From SZUA-521 sp041738285 (GTDB lineage Bacteria; Pseudomonadota; Gammaproteobacteria; Pseudomonadales; Azotimanducaceae), in the NCBI GenBank assembly GCA_041738285.1, contig JBGSQB010000073.1:1-51363 (forward strand): a stretch of DNA of 51,363 nucleotides, in the 5' to 3' direction. Below the pieces are notes generated by a model. That model did no database searches, had not been told where the DNA came from, and was given only the letters and a program-made list of their open reading frames with translations. Within the stretch, counting starts at the first letter, position 1. The number at the start of each line of letters is the position of its first letter. Both the position numbers and the translations under genes were made by a program. Of the stretch, positions 19,101 through 27,203 are shown piece by piece.

Positions 19101-19292
19101 GGGTGTGGTGATGAGTTGGGCGACGTCTTCGGCCGCGGCGCCGCGCCACTCGATCTCGACCAGTACCACCGGGATGTGCTGCGGGGGATCGAGTTGGGTG
19201 GGAATGGCGCGCACCGCCCACAGACCCGCCAGGGTCATCATGATCATCGCGAGGTTGGCGGCGACGCGGTGCTGGGCCAGTTGTCGAATCAC
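16161..19292 (-). CDS. RND-family efflux permease (AcrB/HAE1-like)
   Basis: A proton-driven trimeric inner-membrane exporter with 12 expected membrane spans and two large periplasmic loops. The 1043-residue product has the family N-terminus MIRQLAQHRVAANLAMIMM and the TM4 signature IMALGIVVDDAIVVGED, with the paired aspartates of the proton relay. The second-half counterpart is LTGIVVNDSIVLITFMKRD. GTG at 19292 is preferred over the upstream TTG at 19325 because it gives the usual M-I-R start, with GGGAA just upstream. Permease before adaptor is the reverse of the common gene order. The substrate is unknown. Confidence 0.92.
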   Translation of the reverse strand: MIRQLAQHRVAANLAMIMMTLAGLWAVRAIPTQLDPPQHIPVVLVEIEWRGAAAEDVAQLITTPIEQQLRTVNEIKELRSHTSTGYTRIVVEFAFDADMVLGLDSVKQRVANIRNLPADIEPPVVRRIVDLEPITSVLVTGADDVSELIPLVRGMEKELLARGVSGVTYDGLPAEEIALLVSGRTLETLRLTLDEIGAQIARQSRNVPAGTIGRGQGSRQLRSLDQATDPMAFERMTLEHGDVLIRLADVADVIRRPQEGQPIVTHQGKPAIQMTLWRATDADAFDAHVDFGDWLAKARTELPEGIGLDVYNDVWELLGAQLAMVLSNGLSGLVLVAVTLFAFLSGRVGWWVMVGIPVSFLLALVFFHGVFGYGISIIALIGFIMALGIVVDDAIVVGEDAVTHFEAGAAPAEAAVAGAQRMFVPVMTSSMTTMAAFLPLLLVGGEMGAAILALPAALLCIIAASLVECFWVLPGHLRASFEQMQGRPHRHGFRERFDAGFRRLRDNRFAPLLQRALDYPGATISAAVGGMICAISLIASQHVGVNFITGFDIEALAANVEFSASATDDEKRAFAQHLEERLAQTGERLGDHNLLSWVTRANLAQFNQERVTGTQYLSIEAPFAYEESRTVTPLAFADAWRESIIRPAFVEQLTVIVDGGANNGQADITLVLRGEDLESLRAGADELVEILDAYEGVSNVTDDLPYGKDQLIFEITPAGRALGLTAEQLGAQLHAAYSGRRVQIFNQNESELEVRLMLPDAERDNLGSLNAFPVRTPAGEFVPLANVARLYTRRGIDTIRHQNSALAIRIFADVDPEVNNAIAITSDLKERHLDDLLDSYNLTFGLSGKSAEDEEILATMALGSMLTLVLIFLILAWVFESYLWPLAIMMAIPFGLTGAIFGHWVTGYEIGAMSLLAFFALTGIVVNDSIVLITFMKRDIEAGRPLRQALQDAVIARFRAIILTSLTTVAGLLPLMFETSSLSFYIAPIAITICFGLGFATLLVMLVIPAIVLLLEGSRGHAHRIYARLLSHRPTTSAEGAPQ

Positions 19293-19448
19293 GGAATTCC
19301 CGTCGGTGCGGTGACGGGAGGTCAATTACAGGTTTCGTGCCAGCGCGACGTATGGACCCAACTCATTGAATTAACGCTGTTTTTGCGACCGATCTCGACA
19401 CCCGGCACGCGCACGCTGGCAAATTTCGCCAACGATTGGTCCGGCCCT

Positions 19449-19997
19449 TCAGCCGATTGTGGTGGACGCCTCGCGGCCGAGTTCAATCAGGCGCAGACGC
19501 CCATCGGCGGCAAGGATGCGGGTCACCGAGCCGTTGTCAGGGCGGAAGATCACCATCCGGTCGTCGTTCGTTGCACCGCCCACGGCGACGTTGATCGCGA
19601 CGTAGTGACAGAAGACCACTGCGTCTTCGCGCATGTCGAGTAGGCAGTCGATCAGCGATGCGCGCCAGCCGGTGAGTTCGGTCGGTAGATCGCGCCAGCG
19701 GCCCTGCATCGCGGCGCGCAGCCACTGGCTGCGCTGCGCCAGATCGGCCGTGGGCGATGGGATCTCTGCGACCCGGGGCTCGATCAAGGCATCAACGCCC
19801 CAGCGCTGGGACAGTGGAATGGCCGTTTCGCGGGCTCGAGCCAGCGGGCTCGAGTAGATCGCAAGGGGTCCGAGTGGCGCGAGATGACGGGCCGTGGCTT
19901 CCGCCTGACTGCGTCCGAGATCGTCGAGTCCCGGGTCGAGGTGGCCATCGAATCCGGCGGCGGCTTTGCCATGTCGCACCAGGAAAAGCATTGCCAT
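19449..19997 (-). CDS. sixA: SixA-type histidine phosphatase
   Basis: A 182-residue member of the histidine phosphatase (phosphoglycerate-mutase-like) superfamily, closest by eye to SixA-like phosphohistidine phosphatases. The phospho-accepting His is in LVRHGKA at the N-terminus; the second-half His is in VVFCHYVAIN, where the usual GH is CH. The conserved arginine is in YSSPLARARETA. The cellular substrate is uncertain. It is transcribed away from cobS across a 109-bp divergent interval that contains an ACTGCGC/GCGCAGT inverted repeat (20058-20077). Confidence 0.8.
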   Translation of the reverse strand: MAMLFLVRHGKAAAGFDGHLDPGLDDLGRSQAEATARHLAPLGPLAIYSSPLARARETAIPLSQRWGVDALIEPRVAEIPSPTADLAQRSQWLRAAMQGRWRDLPTELTGWRASLIDCLLDMREDAVVFCHYVAINVAVGGATNDDRMVIFRPDNGSVTRILAADGRLRLIELGREASTTIG

Positions 19998-20106
19998 GAT
20001 CGTGTCGGTCTCCGGATGATGGTTAAATAGTCGTTTCGTTTTCGGGAGCCGTACTCAACTGCGCCCGCGAGCGCAGTCGAAAGTTGTTGCCGAGAGTGAA
20101 TTTGCT

Positions 20107-21105
20107 ATGAAGCTGCACGAATCCGGCTTGTCGCCGGACATGTTACCCGACACCAAGGTCAGCGTCCGCGACACCTTTGGCCTCGATCAGGATCTGACGG
20201 TGCCTGCGTTCAGTAAGCGCACCGCTTACGTGCCTGAGATCGACACGGCGTATCGATTCAATCCCGAGACGACGCTTGCGATTCTGGCTGGCTTTGCGTT
20301 CAACCGCCGGGTGATGATTCAGGGCTACCACGGTACCGGTAAGTCGACGCACATCGAACAGGTGGCGGCGCGGCTCAACTGGCCCTGCATTCGCGTCAAC
20401 CTCGACAGCCACATCAGCCGCATCGATCTGGTCGGCAAGGACGCGATCGTCATTTCCGATGGCCAGCAGATCACTGAATTCAAGGAAGGCATTCTGCCGT
20501 GGGCGCTGCAGCATCCGACGGCCCTGGTGTTCGATGAATACGATGCCGGTCGCCCCGACGTCATGTTCGTGATCCAGCGCGTGCTCGAAGTGGAAGGCAA
20601 GCTCACGTTGCTCGATCAGAACAAAGTGATCGCACCGCACCCGGCTTTTCGTCTCTTTTCCACCACCAACACCGTGGGGTTGGGCGACACGACGGGCCTG
20701 TATCACGGCACCCAGCAGATCAACCAGGGTCAGATGGACCGCTGGAACATCGTCACCACGCTCAACTATCTGCCGCACGAGGCGGAAGTGGAGATCGTGC
20801 TCGGCAAGGCGCCGCATTGGCAGACCGACAAGGGCAAGCGCTCGATTGCCAGCATGGTTGCCGTGGCCGATCTCACCCGTCGCGGGTTCATCAATGGCGA
20901 TCTGTCCGTGGTGATGTCACCGCGCACCGTCATCACCTGGGCCGAGAACGCCGAGATCTTCAATGACATCGGCTTCGCATTTCGACTGTCGTTTCTCAAC
21001 AAGTGCGACGAACTGGAGCGGCCGATCGTCGCCGAGTATTACCAGCGCTGCATGGGGGAAGACCTGGGCGATGCCACTCGCGGCATCGTGATGAAGGCGT
21101 CGTGA
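20107..21105 (+). CDS. cobS: CobS-like AAA+ ATPase (cobaltochelatase small subunit family)
   Basis: A 332-residue AAA+ ATPase of the CobS family. In aerobic cobalamin synthesis CobS and CobT form the ATP-driven part of the CobNST cobalt chelatase. The N-terminal CobS-specific segment runs from MLPDTKVSVRDTFGLD to VPEIDTAYRFNPETT. Walker A is GYHGTGKST, Walker B is ALVFDEYD, and the family-specific LFSTTNTVGLGDTTGLYHGTQQINQGQMDR is divided across two conserved blocks. cobT follows 91 bp downstream. No cobN or other cobalamin gene is in the window, so the role in cobalt insertion is not proved. Confidence 0.9.
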   Translation: MKLHESGLSPDMLPDTKVSVRDTFGLDQDLTVPAFSKRTAYVPEIDTAYRFNPETTLAILAGFAFNRRVMIQGYHGTGKSTHIEQVAARLNWPCIRVNLDSHISRIDLVGKDAIVISDGQQITEFKEGILPWALQHPTALVFDEYDAGRPDVMFVIQRVLEVEGKLTLLDQNKVIAPHPAFRLFSTTNTVGLGDTTGLYHGTQQINQGQMDRWNIVTTLNYLPHEAEVEIVLGKAPHWQTDKGKRSIASMVAVADLTRRGFINGDLSVVMSPRTVITWAENAEIFNDIGFAFRLSFLNKCDELERPIVAEYYQRCMGEDLGDATRGIVMKAS

Positions 21106-21117
21106 TTCTCTAGTGAG

Positions 21118-21165
21118 TGTGGGAGCGCGCTTGCGCGCGAATTCGCGGCCAAGGCCGCTCCCACA
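21118..21165. repeat. Y-shaped REP-like palindrome between cobS and cobT
   Basis: Outer arms TGTGGGAGC (21118-21126) and GCTCCCACA (21157-21165) pair over 9 bp. Inside are two small hairpins, GCGCGC-TT-GCGCGC and GCGGCC-AA-GGCCGC, joined by GAATTC. The GTGGGAGC ends and the cloverleaf-like fold match the general form of REP elements known from pseudomonads and relatives. Within an operon it may reduce cobT expression or protect the cobS message. Confidence 0.85.
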
Positions 21166-21196
21166 ACCGGCTCGTTAGCTTCAAATTTGAATTGAA

Positions 21197-23020
21197 ATGA
21201 CCACAGACGCCGACAACCCGCTCGAACCGTTCAAGCGCGCAATGACCGCGACGATGCGTGCGCTCGCGGACAATGACGAGCTCGACGTCACCTTTGGCCC
21301 GGGCGCGCCTGCGGTGGCCGGGTCGAAGATACGGGTGCCGCTCGCGACCATCGGCTGCACAGAAGCAGAGTTGAACGCGGTGCGCGGCGTGGGCGATGAA
21401 TTCGCGCTCAAGCTGCGACACCATGATGAACGTTTACATCGCTCGCGCTCGCCCAAGGGCGGCCCGGCGGAAGAAATGTTCCGCTGGATCGAAGATGCGC
21501 GCGTCGCTTCGATCGGCTCCATGCGCATGGAAGGCGTCGCCAAGAATCTCGACGCGCATCTGGAAGCCCAGTGTCAGGAAGCCGCCTTCGACACGATCAC
21601 GACCGAGACCGAGGCGCCGCTGGCCATCGCAGTGGGGCTACTGGTGCGTGAGCGGCTCACCGGACGGGCACTGCCACCATCGGCGGAGAACGTGGTGCGC
21701 CACTGGCGTGAGTACATCGATGATCGGGCAGCCGACGACATCGAGTCGCTCCGCGAAACCGTGTTCGATCAGGATCTGTTCTCGCGACGCTGCCGCGCCG
21801 TGCTCGCGGATCTCGGTTATGCCCAGGAGATGGACGAACCGCCGGAGCTCGACGACAGCGACCAGGACACCGAGACGGTGGATGAGAGCGCCGAGTCCGA
21901 CTCGGAACTCTCCCCTGAGGATGTGTCCCTCGATGACGACGCCATGGCGGACGAGGACTCCGAGGGTGAGACGAGCTCGGTGCAGATGGACGCGGACATG
22001 GATCTGACGGATCTGGGCGCCGATTCCGAACCCGATGACGCCCCGAACGTGATGGCGGACGACCAGGGTCGCATCCGCATGGACGTCAACTACGGCGCCT
22101 TCACCACCGAGTTCGATGAGGTCACGCGGGCCGAAGATCTGTGTGAGATCGAGGAAATGTCGCGCCTGCGCACAGTGCTCGACCAGCAGCTGGTCAACTT
22201 GAAGCATGCAACCTCGAAGCTCGCCAATCGGCTGCAGCGCCGCCTGCTCGCCAAGCAGAATCGTGCCTGGGAGTTCGACCTCGACGAGGGCATTCTCGAT
22301 GCTTCCCGGCTCGCGGGCGTCATCGTCGACCCCATGCATCCGCTCGCGTACAAGCGGGAGAAGGAAACGAAGTTCCGCGACACCGTCGTGACGATGCTCA
22401 TCGACAGCTCCGGGTCCATGCGCGGCCGATCGATCACCATCGCCGCGCTCTGTGCCGACGTGCTGGGTCAGACCCTTGAGCGCTGCTCGGTGAAGGTGGA
22501 AATCCTCGGCTTCACCACCCGCGCCTGGCGTGGTGGCCAGTCGCGGGAGCGGTGGATCCAGGAAGGTAAGCCGTCGAACCCCGGACGCCTGAACGATCTG
22601 CGCCACATCATCTACAAGAGTGCGGATGACCCCTGGCGCCGTTCGCGCCGCAACCTCGGGCTGATGATGCGAGAAGAGCTATTGAAGGAGAACATCGATG
22701 GCGAGGCGCTGATCTGGGCGCACAACCGCCTGGTGGTCCGTCAGGAAGAGCGCCGCGTGCTGATGGTGATCTCAGACGGCCTGCCGGTGGACAACTCGAC
22801 CTTGCTCGTGAACCCGAGCAACTACCTCGAAGCGCACTTGAAGTATGCCATCGACATGATCGAGAACCGCTCGCCGGTCGAACTCATTGCGATCGGCATC
22901 GGTCACGATGTCACCCACCACTATCGCCGTGCAGTCACGATCACGGACGCGGAGCAACTTGGCGGCGCGATGACCGAGCAACTGGCGGCCCTGTTCGACG
23001 TCGGCGGCAATTCGCGCTAG
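21197..23020 (+). CDS. cobT: CobT-like VWA-domain protein (cobaltochelatase subunit family)
   Basis: A 607-residue partner of CobS. It has an N-terminal helical domain, a very acidic linker (about residues 210-290, dense in Asp/Glu/Ser) and a C-terminal von Willebrand A domain. The VWA domain's MIDAS motif is LIDSSGSMRG, with the downstream Asp in MVISDGLPVDN. This order is typical of CobT. In the CobST complex it forms a ring stacked on the ATPase and passes the motor action to CobN. A weak AATTGAA precedes the ATG. No cobN is seen nearby. Confidence 0.9.
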   Translation: MTTDADNPLEPFKRAMTATMRALADNDELDVTFGPGAPAVAGSKIRVPLATIGCTEAELNAVRGVGDEFALKLRHHDERLHRSRSPKGGPAEEMFRWIEDARVASIGSMRMEGVAKNLDAHLEAQCQEAAFDTITTETEAPLAIAVGLLVRERLTGRALPPSAENVVRHWREYIDDRAADDIESLRETVFDQDLFSRRCRAVLADLGYAQEMDEPPELDDSDQDTETVDESAESDSELSPEDVSLDDDAMADEDSEGETSSVQMDADMDLTDLGADSEPDDAPNVMADDQGRIRMDVNYGAFTTEFDEVTRAEDLCEIEEMSRLRTVLDQQLVNLKHATSKLANRLQRRLLAKQNRAWEFDLDEGILDASRLAGVIVDPMHPLAYKREKETKFRDTVVTMLIDSSGSMRGRSITIAALCADVLGQTLERCSVKVEILGFTTRAWRGGQSRERWIQEGKPSNPGRLNDLRHIIYKSADDPWRRSRRNLGLMMREELLKENIDGEALIWAHNRLVVRQEERRVLMVISDGLPVDNSTLLVNPSNYLEAHLKYAIDMIENRSPVELIAIGIGHDVTHHYRRAVTITDAEQLGGAMTEQLAALFDVGGNSR

Positions 23021-23027
23021 ACGATTG

Positions 23028-23057
23028 TTGACACTAGATATTCCATAGGCTTATAAG
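23028..23057 (+). promoter_or_regulatory. Near-consensus sigma-70 promoter of TonB receptor A
   Basis: TTGACA (23028-23033) and TATAAG (23052-23057) are spaced by 18 nt. The predicted leader of about 70 nt contains two hairpins: CGGGCG/CGCCCG (23064-23080) and a perfect 10-bp stem GCCCTGCGAT-GGGG-ATCGCAGGGC (23086-23109). These stand just before GGAGG (23121-23125), so mRNA stability or attenuation could be involved. Confidence 0.75.
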
Positions 23058-23134
23058 TCGAGACGGGCGTGCTGCGCCCGAGTCAGCCCTGCGATGGGGA
23101 TCGCAGGGCGGCATTTATCTGGAGGGTTTACCAA

Positions 23135-26100
23135 ATGCGATTGTACGCAGTGCTGCGGCGCGGCTTGTGCTATGCGCCTGTTCCATTGATGGCCTTGACC
23201 TGCCTGCCCGCATCCGCCGAGGAGACGACTGGGCGACGGCAGATTGAAGAGGTCGTGGTGACGGCAGAGCGCAAAGAATCGACGGTGCAGGACACGTCGA
23301 TCTCGATCACCGCTTTCACCGAGGAATTCCTCGATGACTTCGGTATTCGAAACCAGGAAGACCTGCAGAACTTCATTCCGGCAACCACCATTCAACCCTA
23401 CGACGCGACCGTGCGCGGGGTTGGCCGAAACTTCCGCGCGTTGGGCGGCGACCCGGGGGTTGCCACCTACATGAACGGCATCTACTCAGAGGACCTGCTG
23501 ACGGCAACCGGCGCAACCTTCTGGGACGTGGAGCGCATCGAAGTGCTGCGCGGCCCCCAGGGCACGCTGTACGGCCGCAACGCCGTCGGTGGCGCAATGA
23601 ACATTCTGTACAAGGAACCGACCGAGCAGTTCGAGGCATCGCTGCGGGGCATCGTCGGTAACTTCGGCACCCAGGAATACTACGGCGTTGTCTCGGGCCC
23701 GCTGATCGAAGGCAAATTGTCGGGGCGCCTCAATTTCAGTTCCTGCGAAAACGATGGTGTGGTCGAAGAAATCGGTCGCGACCAAGGCGGCCGCGATGAT
23801 CTCGATTCGCTCGGAGCCGACAACATCGCGGTGCAGTTGAAGTGGACGCCGCTGGACACCGTTGAAGTCAATTTCCGCATCAACGACATGGACAACGACC
23901 GCGTGTTCGGCGGCGCCAATGGCGGCGGGCTGGTGGTGCTGAACGAGCGTGGGCAAGCGCAACGCAACACGACGGATCTGGTACCCGGGTATCGGTTCAT
24001 CAGCCTGACCCAGGCCGATCCGCTACAGCGCAACTTCTATGATCCTACCCGGCCGGTGTTGAGTTTCACGAATCCGACCACAGGCGCAACCGATCTGGCG
24101 CAGCCACTGCGGGCGGGGGTCGATCATTATGGCGGCCCTGCCGCGCCAGGTGGCGCCAACGCGCCGAACCTGAACGGCTTTCAGAATGCTGCGGCCTCAC
24201 TGACTTCGTTCAATAACACGTCGAGTGCGGACGCTGCTCGCTACAACAACTGCGTGTTCGGCGGGAAGATCGACGGCAGCGATGTGTGCGCATCGACCAA
24301 CGGCTACAACTGGGAGTCCTTCGAACAGAGCGGCATCCAGTCGAGTATTTCCTGGGATCTGTCCGATACAGTGCAGATCAAATATCTGTACGGTCAGAAC
24401 ACGCCGTCGTATCAGCGCATCACCGATGACGACAACATCGGCAGTCTGATTCTGGACCGGCAGTTCTACGTCAACCACGAAGCCGACTACGCATCCCATG
24501 ATCTGCAGGCGTTTTACGACATCGGCGACACCCTGTCGTTCACGTCGGGCGTCTTCACTTACGAAGCGGGCATCGATCAGCGTGGCGACTTCTACTCGTC
24601 CGTACACAATGCGCGGATGCGTAACGAGTATCAGGACAACACCGCGCTGTCTCTGGCAGAGGCCACCGCCGCCGGTAACCCGGCGCTCGCAGGCATCAGT
24701 GCGTCGACCCTCGCCTTCGCGGGTCGACCGATGGTGAACTCGGGGCCGTTGTCCGACCGCAGTTAACGTGGCGCACCTCGGCTGCTGATGAGCTGGGTGA
24801 GTACCTCGATCACGCGCGCGGACCGGATGCTGCCGGCGACATCGATCGCCAGACACTCGCGGGTGAACTCGTCGATCACGGTCAGACACTTCAGCTGTTG
24901 TCCGTTGGCGCAGGCTGTACACTGCGCGCGATGCGTGTCAGACCACCGGGGCGCCGGCGAGCTGCCGAACGGATTCGGGCGTGAATACGCTGCGCACGTT
25001 CAAGTGGTATGGCGATGACGGCAGCAATGCCCTGCTCAATGCCCGCCACGGGCCCAAGACCGACTCCACCGATCTGCTCTACGCCACCGAAACCCATCGC
25101 GATACGTTCGCCGCCTACACCCAGGGCGGGTGGGACATCAACGAGACGTTCACGCTGACCGTCGGTGCGCGCTACGCCGAAGATACGGTTGAGGCCGAGG
25201 AAAACGTGTTCCGCTATTCGGAAACGGGTGCCCCGGGATTCACCGCGCTGTATGGCGGCCTGCAGGCGGTGAACATCGCCAACGGTGGTCTCGTGAGTAA
25301 CGGATTGGGCGGCTTCGTGCCCGCCGAGAAGGCCACTAACGGCGGCATTCCGTTTGCGCTCAGTGTGTATCGCCAGTATGACCGCACCGATACCAAGTGG
25401 ACCGGCCGCACCAACCTCGACTACAACATCAACGACAACGCGATGATGTACTACTCGGTGACCTCAGGTTACCGCTCCGGTGGCTATAGTCTGGTGTACT
25501 TCAGCAACACGCCAAGCTATGACCCGGAAGAGTTGATTGCCTACGAGATCGGCTACAAGACCCGGTGGCTGGATGACACGTTGCAGATCAACGGCTCGAT
25601 CTACTTCTACGACTACGAGACTATCCACACGTTCTCGACAGAGGTCTGCGAGATCGGCGGCACCACAACGTCCGTACTCGAAGCACCGGGCGCCGAGGTG
25701 AAAGGGCTCGAAGTGGAAGTGACCTGGCTGCCGACGGAGGCGCTTACGCTCGGTGGCAGCTTGAGCTACACGCCGAGCGAGTACACGAAGGATCTATTCC
25801 AGAGCGATCCTTCGCGTGCCGATGTATCGACCTCTTTGTATCCGGACTTCGAGTCGCTGACCGAGAACATCAAAGGCAATCAGCTGCTGCAGGTACCTGA
25901 AGGCAAGGCCACGGCTTGGGCAGGTTATCTGTTCAACTTCGGCGGTGGATCCACGCTGCAGATGGGTGCGAACTACAGCTGGACGGATGAAGTGTACTTC
26001 TCGCCGTTCGAGCGCGAAGACACGAAGGCAGATTCTTTCGACCGACTCGACTTGCGCACCACCCGGACCAACCAGGGCGGTGACTGGATGTTGTCGGGCT

Positions 26101-26237
26101 TCGTCAACAACGTGTTCGATGAAGTGGGCGTGATGCAGATCATCCGCAGCGGTGAAGCGTCGTTCTACCGGCAGACGGCAGCCACCACCTATCCGCGCCT
26201 TTACGGCGTCGAAGTGACCTACCAGATCGGCAACTGA
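23135..26237 (+). pseudogene. TonB-dependent receptor A, disrupted by a transposase fragment
   Basis: An outer-membrane active-transport receptor related along its whole length to receptor B (27539-30478). The N-terminal piece (23135-24766) has a signal peptide, TonB-box-like IEEVVVTAERKE, the plug (IRNQEDLQNFIPATT, VLRGPQGTLYGRNAVGG) and the first barrel strands. The C-terminal piece resumes in another frame at about 24915 (LYTARDACQTTGAPASC) and runs to 26237, ending in the expected aromatic/polar barrel terminus. The break falls at AFAGRPM, exactly where B continues unbroken. About 180 bp of foreign DNA causes a stop at 24764-24766 and a frame change. GGAGG lies 9 nt before the ATG. Without the insert the product would be about 970 residues. 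Assembly error remains possible. Confidence 0.88.
24733..24915 (-). mobile_element. Internal fragment of an IS3-type (rve/DDE) transposase
   Basis: Read on the minus strand this encodes ACANGQQLKCLTVIDEFTRE, then CLAIDVAGSIRSARVIEV, then LISSRGAPR, an in-frame TAA, and LRSDNGPEF. These are conserved core blocks of IS3-family OrfB integrase domains, including the DDE aspartates of VIDEF and RSDNG. The TAA replaces the residue usually between APR and LRSDNGPEF. Neither IS ends, orfA nor target-site duplication is visible, so this is a remnant, not a mobile IS. It interrupts receptor A. Confidence 0.85.
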
Positions 26238-26258
26238 TCGATCGTCTACACTTGAGGA

Positions 26259-26290
26259 AATCGCGGCGCCGAAAGGCGCCGCGATTGTTT
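26259..26290 (+). terminator. Rho-independent terminator after receptor A
   Basis: A perfect 12-bp GC-rich stem (26259-26270 with 26275-26286) closed by a GAAA tetraloop is followed by GTTTT. It lies 22 nt after the receptor A stop codon. Confidence 0.88.
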
Positions 26291-26307
26291 TGGGGCGCGG
26301 AAGTCTC

Positions 26308-26592
26308 CTAGCCGACCACCGCCAGGCGTTGAATCTCCGGTCGTCCGGCCATGAGGCCTGCGAACTTCGGCCCCGATGCCTTGAAGTGCTCGCTCTGGCC
26401 ATGCGCTGCGAGCGCCTCATCTGAGTCGTACAACTCCATGACCAGATACTGACCGGCTTCGTCCTTGCACAGCGTATAGAGGTTGTTGCCCTTCTCTTTC
26501 GCGCGTACTTCAGCAGCAAGCCCCAGCATCACGTTCTCGAAGTCTTTCTCTTTGCCAGGTGCAACCTTGAGTTTGGCGATAACAGCGATCAT
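26308..26592 (-). CDS. Antibiotic-biosynthesis-monooxygenase-domain (YgiN-like) protein
   Basis: A 94-residue protein of the ABM ferredoxin-like-fold family, which includes quinol monooxygenases and haem-degrading relatives. The beta-alpha pattern starts MIAVIAKLKVAPGKEKDFE and ends with the conserved ELYDSDEALAAHGQSEHFKA helix. The start at 26592 is supported by GGGAG 7 nt upstream; the longer frame upstream lacks similarity. It is divergent from the Nudix gene across 41 bp. The actual substrate is unknown. Confidence 0.85.
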   Translation of the reverse strand: MIAVIAKLKVAPGKEKDFENVMLGLAAEVRAKEKGNNLYTLCKDEAGQYLVMELYDSDEALAAHGQSEHFKASGPKFAGLMAGRPEIQRLAVVG

Positions 26593-26633
26593 CGTGTCGC
26601 TCCCGTTCGTTGAATGTCGAGTGATCATAGCGC

Positions 26634-27203
26634 ATGCCCCGTGCCGAACTGATTGAACAACTGCAGCGCTATTGCCTTCGCCACGCGAATGAGTCGGCCA
26701 CCGTCGAGCGAATGATCGAACTACTGGACACACAGGTGCGTTGCTTCGAACGCGACTGCTGGCACCCTGGTCACATCACGGGCTCGGCGTGGGTGGTAGA
26801 TTGGACCGGCGATCGCGTGTTGCTCACGCACCACCGCAAACTGAATCGTTGGTTGCAACTCGGGGGGCACGCGGATGGCGATGAAGATCCGTTGCGAGTT
26901 GCGCTGCGTGAAGGTGAGGAGGAATCAGGACTTGCGCTCGATCCATTGTTCGAGACGATCTTCGATGTGGACATTCACGCGATCCCGGCCCGCGGCACCG
27001 ATCCGCAACACCTCCACTACGACGTTCGCTACGCCTTCACCGTGCGTGGTTCCGAGGCCTTCGTGGTCGGCGACGAATCGCACGAGCTTGCGTGGATCCG
27101 GATCGACCGGATGGACCAGGTCACCGAGGAGGTATCGATGCTGCGCATGGCCGAGCGCTGGGCTTCGCGTCGGCCCCTGCGGCCGGGTGAGCGCAAGGGT
27201 TGA
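26634..27203 (+). CDS. Nudix hydrolase
   Basis: Hydrolyses a nucleoside diphosphate linked to another moiety; the specific substrate is not readable. The 189-residue protein has a recognisable Nudix box at residues 78-100 (GHADGDEDPLRVALREGEEESGL, quoted in parts: GHADGDE and REGEEESGL). It contains all the glutamates and the Arg of the consensus; the hydrophobic position after RE is Gly. The N-terminal helix bundle (1-45) is larger than in minimal MutT proteins. It starts at an ATG in the short divergent interval with the ABM gene and is followed by the receptor B promoter region. Confidence 0.88.
   Translation: MPRAELIEQLQRYCLRHANESATVERMIELLDTQVRCFERDCWHPGHITGSAWVVDWTGDRVLLTHHRKLNRWLQLGGHADGDEDPLRVALREGEEESGLALDPLFETIFDVDIHAIPARGTDPQHLHYDVRYAFTVRGSEAFVVGDESHELAWIRIDRMDQVTEEVSMLRMAERWASRRPLRPGERKG

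Noticed and set aside
19420..19440. TetR-type operator near GCTGGCAAATTTCGCCAAC upstream of the RND operon
   Set aside because: Only TGGC/GCCA arms pair around an asymmetric centre, and no regulator gene is nearby.
18081..19643. 520-residue open frame antisense to the RND permease and SixA gene
   Set aside because: It spans two genuine genes on the other strand and shows no family motif; it is rich in His/Asp/Arg, as antisense shadows are.
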